DNA of 64,000 bases from Paenibacillus sp. PvR098 (GTDB lineage Bacteria > Bacillota > Bacilli > Paenibacillales > NBRC-103111): assembly GCF_017833255.1 (NCBI RefSeq), contig NZ_JAFIBU010000001.1, positions 3,900,501 through 3,964,500 on the forward strand, read 5' to 3'. Made by a program: the position numbers and the translations under genes. The notes beneath the pieces are model-generated. The model worked only from the letters and a program-made list of their open reading frames with translations, ran no database searches and was not told where the DNA came from. Shown here in pieces: positions 33,837 through 42,790 of the stretch (its first letter is position 1; each line of letters starts with the position of its first letter).

Positions 33837-35315
33837 ATGAGAAACGGTAAACAGTATGTGGAATCTCTGAAGGATAACAGAAACATCTATATCGGTGGAG
33901 AGCGCGTGAAGGATGTGATCACCCACCCGGCATTCGCAGGAATCGTGGGTACATTCGCCAAGCTGTATGATATGTCCTCTGATCCGGCTAATAACATGAC
34001 ATACACGACCGAGGATGGTACGGTTGCCAATAAAATGTTTATGATTCCCAGAAGTAGCGAGGATTTGGCTGCACGCCGTGAAGCGATGTACAAATGGGCA
34101 GAGGCAACCTGCGGTTTTGCCGGACGCAGCCCGGATCATGTAGCCTGCTTCTTGGCAGGTTTTGTGAGCCATTCTGAGGTATTCGGCGACCGGGCTCAGC
34201 AAGTTATTGATTTTTATAAATATGCAAGAGACAACGACCAGTTCGTCACATATGTCATCATTCCGCCGCAAATCGACCGCAGCAAAGCGGCTAACGAACA
34301 GGAAGAGAAATTCTTGCCAGTGGGTGTGTACGAGGAAAGAAAGGACGGTATTGTCGTACGCGGTTCGCAAATGCTCGGTACAAGCGCAGCAGTCAGCAAC
34401 TATTTGTTCTGCAGCTGTATTACACCGCTTCGCCCGGGAGACGAGGATTACGCTATTTCGTTCGTAGTGCCAATGGGTACGCCAGGACTGAAGCTTTACG
34501 CACGACCAAGCTTTGCGGCGGACAAACCGAGCACCTTCGACTATCCGCTGTCGACGCAGTATGATGAGAGCGATGCTCTAGTCGTATTTGACGATGTATT
34601 CATCCCTTGGGAGCATGTATTCGCATACAAAGACATTGAAGCAACTCGCGCACAGTTCCACTCCACTCCTGCTCACATCCTGGGCAACAACCAAGCGCAA
34701 ACCCGCTTGTCCGCGAAGCTGAAGTTCGTCATCGGCGTGGCAAGAAAAGTAACAGAAATGAATGGTACCGATAAATTCCCGCAAGTGCAGGAGCGTCTTG
34801 GGGAGCTGGCATCGCAAGCAGCAGTGGTTGAAGGCATGCTGATGGCATCTGAGTATCAGTGCAGTATCGACAAGAACGGGGTAGCTCGTCCGAATGCGCG
34901 TTATCTGTATGGTATTGTTGGTATGCAGGATACGATTTATGCGTCGGTCATTCGTATCTTGAGGGAATTGGTAGGCGGCGGCGTGCTGCAAGTGCCTTCA
35001 TCCTATAAGGAAATGGTAAATCCGGAAACGAAAGACGACATGGAAAAATATATTCGTTCCTCCACAGGAGCTAAGGCAGAAGAAAAAGTAAAACTGTTCA
35101 AATTGGCTTGGGACATTATCGGATCTGAGTTTGGCGGACGCCATCAGCAATACGAAATGTTCTACAATGGAGCTCCATTTGTAGTTAAAGGGTACTCCTT
35201 CCGCAATTACGGATACGGGGAGCCGGTTGCTATGGTAGACCGCTTCTTGGCAAGCTATGGCCTGCCGGAGAATGAAGAGTTGAAGTCAGAAAAACAAAAT
35301 ATCGAGGTTGGCTAA
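33837..35315 (+). CDS. HpaB-type flavin-dependent aromatic monooxygenase
   Basis: Oxygenase component of the 4-hydroxyphenylacetate 3-hydroxylase family, which uses reduced FAD from a partner to hydroxylate aromatic or heteroaromatic rings; the fold resembles acyl-CoA dehydrogenase. Seen: VESLKDNRNIYIGGERVKDV at the N-terminus, RSPDHVACFLAGFVSH, the flavin region (IIPPQIDRSKAANEQE), PSTFDYPLSTQYDESDALVVFDDVFIPWEHVF, and ELVGGGVLQVPSS with EFGGRHQQYEMFYNGAPF. 492 residues, as expected. AAAGGAAG precedes ATG 33837. No HpaC-type flavin reductase is adjacent. The substrate is not decidable from sequence; context suggests an aromatic acid imported by the TRAP system. Confidence 0.88.
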   Translation: MRNGKQYVESLKDNRNIYIGGERVKDVITHPAFAGIVGTFAKLYDMSSDPANNMTYTTEDGTVANKMFMIPRSSEDLAARREAMYKWAEATCGFAGRSPDHVACFLAGFVSHSEVFGDRAQQVIDFYKYARDNDQFVTYVIIPPQIDRSKAANEQEEKFLPVGVYEERKDGIVVRGSQMLGTSAAVSNYLFCSCITPLRPGDEDYAISFVVPMGTPGLKLYARPSFAADKPSTFDYPLSTQYDESDALVVFDDVFIPWEHVFAYKDIEATRAQFHSTPAHILGNNQAQTRLSAKLKFVIGVARKVTEMNGTDKFPQVQERLGELASQAAVVEGMLMASEYQCSIDKNGVARPNARYLYGIVGMQDTIYASVIRILRELVGGGVLQVPSSYKEMVNPETKDDMEKYIRSSTGAKAEEKVKLFKLAWDIIGSEFGGRHQQYEMFYNGAPFVVKGYSFRNYGYGEPVAMVDRFLASYGLPENEELKSEKQNIEVG

Positions 35316-35349
35316 GCCGTAACTACGGAAAAGAAAGGAACTGAGACCC

Positions 35350-36120
35350 ATGAAAGTCGCTTCCATTCAATTGGAAATCAAAGATAGCGAAACCAAAGAA
35401 CAAAGAATCGAACGGGCGGATGCTCTATTGGATCAAGCTAAAGGCAGCGATTTGATTGTTCTGCCTGAAATTTGGGCTACCGGTTATTTCTCATTTGACA
35501 AGTACCATTCTGAAGCTGAGCCTATGGACGGTCCGTTCATTAAACGGTTCTCGGCTAAAGCAAAAGAATTGAACGCGTACTTGTTTGCGGGAAGCTTCGT
35601 GGAAAAGGATCAAGATAACTATTACAACACCAGTGTGTTATTTGACCGTACAGGAAGCATCGTAGGAACGTACCGCAAAATGCATTTGTTCCGCTATGGT
35701 TCATTGGAAGGCGAATTGTTAACCGGTGGGGAAGACGTTGGGGTATTCGATACCGAATTCGGACGCGTCGGACTCACAACCTGCTATGATTTGCGGTTCC
35801 CTGAATTATACCGTAAGCAGGTGGATGCAGGCGCCAAGCTGCTGCTCGTTACATCGGCATGGCCGCATTCCCGCTTAACACATTGGCAGTTGTTTAACTC
35901 AGCTAGAGCCTTGGAGAATCAATGCTTCCTCATCTCATGCAATTGCGTGGGAACGACTAGAAACGTATTCATGGGAGGTCACAGCCGTGTTGTTGACCCT
36001 TGGGGAACCGTTGTCGCATCCGGTGGGGATCACGAAACAATTGTGAAAACCGAAATTCAACCCGAGCAAGTGGATCAAATTCGGGACGTCTTCCCTTCAT
36101 TAAAACATCGCGTTCTATAA
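35350..36120 (+). CDS. Nitrilase-superfamily amidase (omega-amidase-like)
   Basis: Carbon-nitrogen hydrolase with the full catalytic set: E40 (VLPEIW), K110 (YRKMHLF) and C145 (TTCYDLRFPE). Nit2/omega-amidase and other short-chain amidases have this CYDLRFPE context. 256 residues, a single domain without extensions. It hydrolyses an amide to acid and ammonia. In this operon it would act on a ring-opened nitrogen-containing intermediate, for instance 2-oxoglutaramate, which omega-amidase cleaves to 2-oxoglutarate; this is inference. It follows the monooxygenase by 34 bases. Confidence 0.9.
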   Translation: MKVASIQLEIKDSETKEQRIERADALLDQAKGSDLIVLPEIWATGYFSFDKYHSEAEPMDGPFIKRFSAKAKELNAYLFAGSFVEKDQDNYYNTSVLFDRTGSIVGTYRKMHLFRYGSLEGELLTGGEDVGVFDTEFGRVGLTTCYDLRFPELYRKQVDAGAKLLLVTSAWPHSRLTHWQLFNSARALENQCFLISCNCVGTTRNVFMGGHSRVVDPWGTVVASGGDHETIVKTEIQPEQVDQIRDVFPSLKHRVL

Positions 36121-36148
36121 AGATTAAGCTGGGAGGCTCAAGGCATTC

Positions 36149-36823
36149 ATGGAATTTCAGTACGAGAGAGCTCTAATCAACTGGGCACCGCAAAGACTTG
36201 TTATCGCGGGATATACGAATAAAGACCAGGAATCGGTTAGGCACCATATTGAAGAATTAAAAGAACTCGGAATACCGGCCCCACGGCAGGTACCTATGAT
36301 GTACGACTTGGACCCGGAATTACTAAACAACACTGACGTGATCAGCGTTGTAGGCAATGACAGCAGCGGCGAGGCGGAAGTCGTATTGCTGGATATTGAC
36401 GGCACTTGGTACATCGGTTTGGGCAGCGATCATACGGATCGTGTACTTGAAGCTGTATCGATTCAAAAATCAAAGCAAGTGTGTGCGAAAATGATTTCCA
36501 AACAGCTCTGGTCGTTTGAATCGATTGCTGAGCACTGGGATGAGATTGAGATGAACAGCTGGGTTCAGGTTAACGGGAAAGAGCTACATTACCAGTCTGG
36601 GGTGTTAAGCGCATTTTTGAATCCGATGGAACTGCTTGAAATTGTCAAACAACGCGGCTATGACAGCCCCGGAATTGCGCTTTTTTGTGGAACTTTGCCA
36701 CTAAAAACCGATAAATTTTACTTTGGAGGTATTTTTAAGGCGGAGCTCCATGATAAGATAAACAATAGAAAAATTACCATAAATTATGAAACTAAAATTC
36801 TAAAGGACTCTGAGGTGGACTAA
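36149..36823 (+). CDS. DUF2848 protein, copy 1
   Basis: 224-residue protein of the DUF2848 family, with no function known to me. Notable conserved-looking stretches are APQRLVIAGYTNKDQE, SVVGNDSSGEAEVVLLDIDGTWYIGLGSDHTDR and RGYDSPGIALFCGTLPL, an arrangement reminiscent of metal-dependent hydrolases such as fumarylacetoacetase, though I cannot prove this. A second copy, about 80% identical by eye, ends the other catabolic cluster (62640-63311). It probably acts on a shared metabolite. GGGAGG precedes ATG 36149; two bases separate it from the cupin gene. Confidence 0.85.
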   Translation: MEFQYERALINWAPQRLVIAGYTNKDQESVRHHIEELKELGIPAPRQVPMMYDLDPELLNNTDVISVVGNDSSGEAEVVLLDIDGTWYIGLGSDHTDRVLEAVSIQKSKQVCAKMISKQLWSFESIAEHWDEIEMNSWVQVNGKELHYQSGVLSAFLNPMELLEIVKQRGYDSPGIALFCGTLPLKTDKFYFGGIFKAELHDKINNRKITINYETKILKDSEVD

Positions 36824-36825
36824 CC

Positions 36826-37176
36826 ATGGCTAAACCGGAACTGGAATTTATCGATTACACGAAATTTGAGGAAAAACCATTCACTAATGTAGAAGGATTG
36901 TCGGAACGGGTTATTGCAAAAGACCCTGAAACTGGCGTAGCAACACGAATTCTGATCTTTCAACCAGGTACAGACACCAGCCCGAACGGTGTACAAATTC
37001 ACGATTTCTGGGAAGAGCTTTATGTGATTGAAGGTTCTTTGATCGACTTGTCGCTGAATCAGGAGTTCACTGCAGGAATGGTAGCTTGCCGTCCTCCAGG
37101 TATGAAACACGGCCCTTGGACATCTCCAAACGGCTGTAAAACATTCGAAGTACGCTATTATTCTAAAGGCCAATAA
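36826..37176 (+). CDS. Small cupin-domain protein
   Basis: 116-residue single-domain cupin with motif 1-like VQIHDFWEELYVIEG (His, Glu, Glu metal ligands) and motif 2-like RPPGMKHGPW (His). A ChrR-like or dioxygenase-like metal site is likely. It may bind or convert an intermediate of the pathway, for example by tautomerisation or isomerisation. Two bases after the DUF2848 gene, so they are coupled. Confidence 0.85.
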   Translation: MAKPELEFIDYTKFEEKPFTNVEGLSERVIAKDPETGVATRILIFQPGTDTSPNGVQIHDFWEELYVIEGSLIDLSLNQEFTAGMVACRPPGMKHGPWTSPNGCKTFEVRYYSKGQ

Positions 37177-37180
37177 TTAG

Positions 37181-37410
37181 AATTATTATATCATTGCTGT
37201 GGGTGAGGGAATCCCGTTGGAGGCAGCCGAAAGCATACAAATCGCTGCTGCATATAGGGGTTCCGTGCCCCTAAGCAATGATGCTGTCACATTTACCGCA
37301 AATCCCTTTAATTATCTTGCCAGCCACTGACGGTACCTGAAGAAAAGTCACGACCTTTGGATTCCATTCGGACTGGGTTACCAGCCTTGGACATAGAACT
37401 GTCTTACTGA
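37181..37410 (+). pseudogene. Decayed C-terminal gene remnant with frameshift
   Basis: Two overlapping frames read like one interrupted protein. The first, open from 37181 to TGA 37328, gives IIAVGEGIPLEAAES...AAAYRGSVPLSNDAVTFTANPFNYL. A shift near 37312-37325 leads to the second, QPLTVPEEKSRPL...GLPALDIELSY, ending at TGA 37408. There is no start codon with SD. I cannot name the family. It fills most of the 274-base gap between the cupin and TRAP genes. A former gene of the operon was probably lost here. Confidence 0.5.
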
Positions 37411-37450
37411 AGCAAATCCATCTTTTCTAAATTGCTAGGAGGGTCAAATA

Positions 37451-38497
37451 ATGAAAAAAATATTCAAAACGACAGCAATAGGGGTTATCATCGCATCGTT
37501 ACTTGCAGCTTGCGGAAGCGGGGGCGGCGAGAGCGCTGGAGGGACTACAGACGGTGCTTCTGGTGGGGACAGTCAACAAAAAATGGTTTTGAAGTTCGCT
37601 AACATTACAAAAGAGGGAAGCGGACTCGCACGAACAGCAGAAAAAATCGGTGAAGAGCTTAATGCAAAAACGAATGGCAGAATTACTGTTCAATTGTTCC
37701 CTGGGGGACAGTTAGGTAACGAAACCGATATGATGCAGCAATTAAACACCGGATCTTTGGATATGGCGATCATTACCACGGCTCAACTGAGCAGTTCTTC
37801 CCCTGCTTTCGGCGCATGGTTAATGCCTTTCCCGGTGAATGACCATAAACAAGCTTACGAATTGTGGACCAGTCCGGAATCCATGGCATTATTTGATACA
37901 TTAACCAATGATAATGTAAAAGGATTGGGGTATGCAAGTTCCGGTTTCCGTTACTTTTTGGCTACGAAGCCTGTCGTTGGATTGGCAGACTTGGACCGTT
38001 TTAAGCTGAGAACGACACCGAGCCCAACCATTCTTGACTTTTTGACATCCATCAAGGTTAGCCCAACGCCAATGCCGTTAACTGAGGTTTACACTGCATT
38101 GCAAACGGGTGTAATCGGTGGTGTCGATATTGATACGGAATCTATCATTTCCGAGAAGTTAACCGAGATTGCCAAAAACATGACTCCGAGCAAGCACATG
38201 TATTGGGCAGGAGGCATTCTGATAAACAAAGACAGATGGAATGGTTTGTCCGACGAAGACAAGAAGCTTATTGAAGAAGCGGTTAGCGTAGCTATGAAAG
38301 ACAACGTGGAATATGTAACAAAGAATGAAGATGATCTGATCGCAAACGCCAGCACCAAATTTGGACTTACTACTCATCAATTAACCAATAAAGCAGAATT
38401 TGACCCATATATCAAAGCTGTTCAGGATAAGTGGATTGCAAAGTCTCCGGAAATCGGCAAGTTTTTAGAAAAAGCTAAAGAGATTTCGAAAGAGTAG
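37451..38497 (+). CDS. TRAP transporter solute-binding lipoprotein (DctP type)
   Basis: Extracellular receptor of a secondary TRAP importer for organic acids. Lipobox SLLAAC (Cys at 21), Gly/Ser-rich linker, then the DctP fold: MVLKFANITKEGSGLARTAEKIGEELNAKTNGRI, LFPGGQLGNETDMMQQLNTGSLDMAII, and the conserved Arg in FKLRTTPSPT which binds the substrate carboxylate, and QTGVIGGVDIDTESI. 348 residues. Likely imports the aromatic acid consumed by the operon. SD AGGAGG. Confidence 0.92.
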   Translation: MKKIFKTTAIGVIIASLLAACGSGGGESAGGTTDGASGGDSQQKMVLKFANITKEGSGLARTAEKIGEELNAKTNGRITVQLFPGGQLGNETDMMQQLNTGSLDMAIITTAQLSSSSPAFGAWLMPFPVNDHKQAYELWTSPESMALFDTLTNDNVKGLGYASSGFRYFLATKPVVGLADLDRFKLRTTPSPTILDFLTSIKVSPTPMPLTEVYTALQTGVIGGVDIDTESIISEKLTEIAKNMTPSKHMYWAGGILINKDRWNGLSDEDKKLIEEAVSVAMKDNVEYVTKNEDDLIANASTKFGLTTHQLTNKAEFDPYIKAVQDKWIAKSPEIGKFLEKAKEISKE

Positions 38498-38506
38498 GTA
38501 CCTTCT

Positions 38507-39043
38507 ATGGAAGAAATCCAACAAACTCCACCCAAACCAAATATCATTTCTACTATCGCTAACGTCATTGACAGATTTCTGATTTGGGTCAGTGTAGCCA
38601 TAGGAGTCGCCTTAACGTTTAACATGATTATTGCTGTTGCTTTTCGATATGTGTTAAACAATCCGATTTTCTGGGCTGATGAATTGTCTTTGTACTTATT
38701 TTGTTGGATTACATTTTTAGGAGCATGTTTAGGGGTTAAACGTTCTGATATGGCGGCGGTCACCATCCTCATTGACCGCCTTTCCCCTAAGCTCAGACTG
38801 ATTACGGATATTTTTATTCAATTAAGCACCTTACTGTTTGCATCGATCATTGGCTACTATTCTATACTATGGGTTAAGAGTCCCAGTGTGGTCAATCAAG
38901 TTTCGGCTACGATTCCCATCAATTTGTGGATTTTGTATTCCGTCGTCCCCATAGCTATGCTGTGCATTATTATCTTTACTATTGATCATATCAACAAACT
39001 AGTGCAGGCATATATTTTTAGGGCAAGGAGGGATGCAAAATGA
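38507..39043 (+). CDS. TRAP transporter small permease (DctQ type)
   Basis: Four hydrophobic segments in 178 residues (about 15-40, 50-70, 90-115, 135-160), with the family pattern IFWADELSLYLFCWITFLGACLGVKRSDM. It connects with the large permease, whose ATG overlaps its stop by four bases. The SD is weak. Confidence 0.9.
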   Translation: MEEIQQTPPKPNIISTIANVIDRFLIWVSVAIGVALTFNMIIAVAFRYVLNNPIFWADELSLYLFCWITFLGACLGVKRSDMAAVTILIDRLSPKLRLITDIFIQLSTLLFASIIGYYSILWVKSPSVVNQVSATIPINLWILYSVVPIAMLCIIIFTIDHINKLVQAYIFRARRDAK

Positions 39044-40314
39044 CTACAGCAATCGGTTTTTTTGCATTGATGTTTATTGGGGTGCCGATTGCGATCGTAT
39101 TGGGTCTTACGACACTGATCTATGTGTTATCAACAGGCAATCTCAGTATTTTACAGTCTATGCCGTCCAAGCTGTTTAACGGATTACAGAATTTTGGGCT
39201 TGTAGCGATCCCGATGTTTATTTTATTGGGGGAATTTATGAATCAAGGTGGGATTACGATCCGCTTGCTTGATTTCGCTAAAGTCATTTTTGGACATTTT
39301 CGCGGTGGGCTTGCCTATGTTAATATCGTCGCAAACATGTTTCTCGCTACGATTATCGGATCATCTACCGCACAAACGGCGGTCATGAGCAAAACGGTGG
39401 TTCCGGTGATGGAAAAGGAAGGCTACAGTCGTGATTTCGCCAGTGCCCTTACCGCATCGGCATCCGTTGTAGCTCCGCTCATTCCCCCCAGCATGCCGTT
39501 CATTATTTACGGGGTAACGGCGGGCGTATCGATCGGCAGCTTGTTTTTGGCAGGGATTCTCCCCGGTATTATTTTTGGTCTAGGCTTTGGATTATATATC
39601 TACACCATTGCCAAAAAGCGCAATTTTCCTAGGTCCGATCGTTCCAATTGGTCTCAGGTACTGAAGGGTACTCTTTATGTGCTTCCTGCCTTGAGTATTC
39701 CGGTACTTATTATGGTTGGGATTACTACAGGTATCTTTACAGCTACGGAATCGGCGGCCGTTGCGGTTCTGACTGCATTACTGGTTGGTGGTTTTGTTTA
39801 TAGAGAGTTGAAATGGAGCCATTTGCCCGGCATTCTGTTGCGAACCATCATCACCACCTCGTCAGTAACCTTTTTATTGGCAATGTCCGATATTTTCGGC
39901 TGGGTACTTAATTTCAACCAAATTCCTCAGTTGATTGCCGATGCATTCTTAGCCATAGCGGAAAACCAGTTTGTCTTTCTATTATTGGTGAATCTCTTGC
40001 TGCTGCTCATAGGTACCGTTCTGGAGGGTGTGCCGGCTCTGATCCTGTTAACTCCTATCCTTGTACCTATAGCTGTTACTTATGGGGTTGATCCTATACA
40101 CTTGGGTGTGATCATGGTCATTAACTTAACCTTAGGGTTAATTAGTCCACCGGTTGGTTCCGTCCTATTTGTGACCTCGGCGGTTGCGAACGTCAAAATC
40201 GAGCAGCTTACTCGAAGCTTGATACCGTTTTTGATCATATCTTGTATCGTTCTGTTGCTTGTCACCTATGTCCCTTGGACTACTTTAGGCCTTCAAAAGC
40301 TGTTAGGCCCTTAA
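39040..40314 (+). CDS. TRAP transporter large permease (DctM type)
   Basis: Sodium-coupled channel subunit with about 11-12 hydrophobic segments in 424 residues. Family signatures: LFNGLQNFGLVAIPMFILLGEFMNQGG, the GSSTAQTAVMSKTVVPVMEKEGYSRDFASALTA loop, PLIPPSMPFIIYGV, and NLTLGLISPPVGSVLFV. Its start overlaps dctQ. It closes the first catabolic operon. Confidence 0.92.
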   Translation: MTTAIGFFALMFIGVPIAIVLGLTTLIYVLSTGNLSILQSMPSKLFNGLQNFGLVAIPMFILLGEFMNQGGITIRLLDFAKVIFGHFRGGLAYVNIVANMFLATIIGSSTAQTAVMSKTVVPVMEKEGYSRDFASALTASASVVAPLIPPSMPFIIYGVTAGVSIGSLFLAGILPGIIFGLGFGLYIYTIAKKRNFPRSDRSNWSQVLKGTLYVLPALSIPVLIMVGITTGIFTATESAAVAVLTALLVGGFVYRELKWSHLPGILLRTIITTSSVTFLLAMSDIFGWVLNFNQIPQLIADAFLAIAENQFVFLLLVNLLLLLIGTVLEGVPALILLTPILVPIAVTYGVDPIHLGVIMVINLTLGLISPPVGSVLFVTSAVANVKIEQLTRSLIPFLIISCIVLLLVTYVPWTTLGLQKLLGP

Positions 40315-40329
40315 ATATCCGAAACGAGT

Positions 40330-40360
40330 AGCCCGTCGGCTTAACGCCCGACGGGCTTTG
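40330..40360. terminator. Bidirectional terminator between dctM and etfA
   Basis: AGCCCGTCGG (40330-40339) pairs with CCGACGGGCT (40348-40357), then TTGTGCTGTTATTTC. It ends both the TRAP operon and the convergent etf operon. Confidence 0.75.
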
Positions 40361-40365
40361 TGCTG

Positions 40366-41343
40366 TTATTTCAGTACGTTCCGGAATTCCTGGGTGAGCA
40401 GGGGAACAACTTGGAATAAATCCCCGACGATGCTATAATCAGCCGTTTTAATTATAGGGGCTTCCGGGTCTTTGTTGATGGCAATGATGATGCGCGATTG
40501 GCTCATACCGGCCAAGTGTTGGATGGCGCCGCTGATGCCGCAGGCAATATAAATTTCTGGAGTGACGACCTTGCCGGTTTGGCCGATTTGCAAGGCATAA
40601 TCGCAATAGCCGGCATCACATGCACCCCGCGATGCGCCAACGGCTCCGTTTAACACCTCCGCCAGCTCCTCGAGCGGCTTGAAGCCGTCGGCGCTTTTGA
40701 CACCACGTCCGCCGGATACGACGATTTTCGCTTCCGTCAAATCGACCTTGCCGGATGTTTTGAGCACAACGTCTTTCACCACGGATCGGAGGGAAGGTGT
40801 AGGGGAGTAAGTCGTTCTCACGACTTGAGCCTGCTGTCCCCCTGATGCCTGGGCTGCAGGGATGTTGTTTGGCCTAACGGTCACGACCCATGGGAAATCG
40901 GCGAACACTTTTTTCTCAAAGGCTTTGCCCGCATGGAGCGGTCTGGTGAACATGATCTTTGCGCCCGATCGCTCGATTGAAGTCACATCTGACATTTGTC
41001 CCGCATGCAGCCTGGCGGCGATGGCCGGGGCAAGATCACGCCCGACCGCCGTATGTCCTATGAACACGGCGTCAGGACGAACTGTATCGAAAACACCGAA
41101 GAGTGCGGAGAGGTAAGCCTCAGCGTTATAATGCTGCAGGCTGTCATGTTCGATCAGATGGATATCCGACAAGGGATAGGCGGCTAGTTCCTCGGCTAAT
41201 GACTCCAACTGGGTTCCCATGATAATGGCCGTAATGCGATCTCCCTCTAGCGAAGCAATTTGCGCTGCTTGAAGTGCTTCCAAGGTAACCTGACGCAATG
41301 TGCCCTCACGATGGTCTGCAATGATCGTGTACGTTCTGCTCAT
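40366..41343 (-). CDS. etfA: Electron transfer flavoprotein alpha subunit
   Basis: FAD-binding subunit that takes electrons from acyl-CoA dehydrogenase. The N-terminal half (SRTYTIIADHREGTLRQVTLEALQ) matches ETF folds, and the C-terminal FAD domain shows VVSGGRGVKSADGFKPLEELAEVL, GASRGACDAGYCDYALQIGQTGKVVTPEIYIACGISGAIQHLAGM and INKDPEAPI. 325 residues, the same as in Bacillus subtilis. GGAGGAGG lies before ATG 41343; the earlier in-frame ATG at 41361 overlaps that SD. Confidence 0.95.
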   Translation of the reverse strand: MSRTYTIIADHREGTLRQVTLEALQAAQIASLEGDRITAIIMGTQLESLAEELAAYPLSDIHLIEHDSLQHYNAEAYLSALFGVFDTVRPDAVFIGHTAVGRDLAPAIAARLHAGQMSDVTSIERSGAKIMFTRPLHAGKAFEKKVFADFPWVVTVRPNNIPAAQASGGQQAQVVRTTYSPTPSLRSVVKDVVLKTSGKVDLTEAKIVVSGGRGVKSADGFKPLEELAEVLNGAVGASRGACDAGYCDYALQIGQTGKVVTPEIYIACGISGAIQHLAGMSQSRIIIAINKDPEAPIIKTADYSIVGDLFQVVPLLTQEFRNVLK

Positions 41344-41368
41344 GATTCGATCCTCCTCCATCCGCTGT

Positions 41369-42136
41369 TTAGATAACCTTCGATTGAGTGCGAAGCAGCT
41401 CGACCAGCTTGGCTGCCTGTTCAGGCAGTTCGCCCTGCAATATTTGACCTGCCTCTCTAGCCGGAGGAAGAAATAGCTCGATCTGCGACGTTTTGGGTTC
41501 GAGCGCCTCTGCGGCTATCGTCAGATCATCGAGAGTCAGCTGCTGAAACGGTTTCTTCTTCGCCTTCATGATTCCTGGCAGCGAAGGATATCGGGGTTCG
41601 TTGAGCCCCTGCTGGGCGGTGAACAGGGCCGGAAGGGACACCTGAAGAACTTCTAGATCACCTTCGGCGTCTCGGGTTACATTGGCGTTTCCACCGGGGA
41701 GTTCCAGCTTGATGACAGAGGACACGTGGGGGATTTGCAGCAGCTCAGCCAAACGTACGGCAACCTGGCCCGCCCCGTTATCGATGGAAAAATGGCCGCC
41801 GAGGATCAAGTCGTAGGTCTTATCTGCGAAATAAGCGGCTAGTACGCTTGATACGACATATTCGTCCTGAGAGACCCGATCATCTGAGATCAGGACGGCT
41901 TCGTCGGCGCCCATGGCAAGAGCGGTCCTCAGCGATTCAGAAGAGCGTTTCGGCCCAACGGAGATAACAACCACCTGTCCACCGGACTGCTCCCTAATTC
42001 GGATTGCCTTTTCTACTGCATATTCGTCATAAGGATTGATGATGAATTTGACGCCCTCTTCCAAGACCCTTCCATTGGCTATGACAATCTTTTCCTCTGT
42101 ATCAAACGTTTGCTTCAGTATCACATACACCTTCAT
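41369..42136 (-). CDS. etfB: Electron transfer flavoprotein beta subunit
   Basis: AMP-binding partner of etfA. Seen: KVYVILKQTFDTEEKI, INPYDEYAVEKAIRIRE, VVVISVGPKRSSESLRTALAMGADEAVLI and the family signature region LPALFTAQQGLNEPRYPSLPGIMKAKKKP. 255 residues. I use ATG 42136 with AGAGGGG upstream; the ORF could extend to 42154. Lies between fadR and etfA, with 25 bases to etfA. Confidence 0.95.
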   Translation of the reverse strand: MKVYVILKQTFDTEEKIVIANGRVLEEGVKFIINPYDEYAVEKAIRIREQSGGQVVVISVGPKRSSESLRTALAMGADEAVLISDDRVSQDEYVVSSVLAAYFADKTYDLILGGHFSIDNGAGQVAVRLAELLQIPHVSSVIKLELPGGNANVTRDAEGDLEVLQVSLPALFTAQQGLNEPRYPSLPGIMKAKKKPFQQLTLDDLTIAAEALEPKTSQIELFLPPAREAGQILQGELPEQAAKLVELLRTQSKVI

Positions 42137-42172
42137 ACGGATTCCCCTCTCCAAGGTAGATGGTATATGAAA

Positions 42173-42757
42173 TCAAGGCCTTAGGGCCTTAAGGAAAAAC
42201 TCGACGGTTGGATCGATCTGTCCGCTGAGTGAATATTTGCGTCCTGAGATCAGCCAAGAGGTGACCGCTTCGTCCATCGCTCCGAAGATGAGCAGGCGCG
42301 TTAATTTGACATCCAGACCTTTGCGGAAGGTTCCTTCTTCCATGCCTTTGACGAGTACGGTCTCTATTAATTGAATATATGGTTTGACAGCTTGACCTAT
42401 GGCTTTGCGGAGCTCCAATGAGCTCTGCCGCAATTCGATCTGGGTAACGTAAGCGAGGTCCGTGTTTTGCTCCAGCTCGGTGTAATGAATTTCGCATATT
42501 TTGCGGAGCGCTTCATCGGCCGTTGACGATGCTTGGACGCTTTCTTTGAACTTACCCACTAACTCGCCCAACCGTTCGCGAAAAAGCGACACAAGAATAT
42601 CCTCTTTATTTTTGAAATATAAATAAATGGTTCCGTCGGCCACTCCGGCTTCACGAGCGATTTTCGACACTTGGGATCCGTGGTAGCCGGTCTCAGCGAA
42701 GACTTTGACAGCCGCATCCAGGATCAGGTCAAATTTATTTATTTTTTTACTTGTCAT
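42173..42757 (-). CDS. fadR: TetR-family repressor of fatty acid degradation (FadR)
   Basis: Bacillus-type FadR, a TetR-family repressor released by long-chain acyl-CoA. HTH at residues 8-55 (FDLILDAAVKVFAETGYHGSQVSKIAREAGVADGTIYLYFKNKEDIL), C-terminal ligand domain to 194. It heads the fadR-etfB-etfA operon and lies divergent to the beta-oxidation genes, with a canonical FadR palindrome between. The gene order resembles B. subtilis lcfA-fadR-fadB-etfB-etfA but split into two units. SD GGGGTG before ATG 42757. Confidence 0.93.
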   Translation of the reverse strand: MTSKKINKFDLILDAAVKVFAETGYHGSQVSKIAREAGVADGTIYLYFKNKEDILVSLFRERLGELVGKFKESVQASSTADEALRKICEIHYTELEQNTDLAYVTQIELRQSSLELRKAIGQAVKPYIQLIETVLVKGMEEGTFRKGLDVKLTRLLIFGAMDEAVTSWLISGRKYSLSGQIDPTVEFFLKALRP

Positions 42758-42790
42758 CTTCGCACCCCGGTGATAAGATTTATATAAATT

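Noticed and set aside
37190..37290. Possible riboswitch: CATTGCT/AGCAATG closing pair with inner GGGaatCCC and AGGGG/CCCCT hairpins upstream of the TRAP receptor gene
   Set aside because: The same bases read as a coherent protein C-terminus with good amino acid content. The pairing is explained more simply by chance in a decayed gene, and no known riboswitch core is present.
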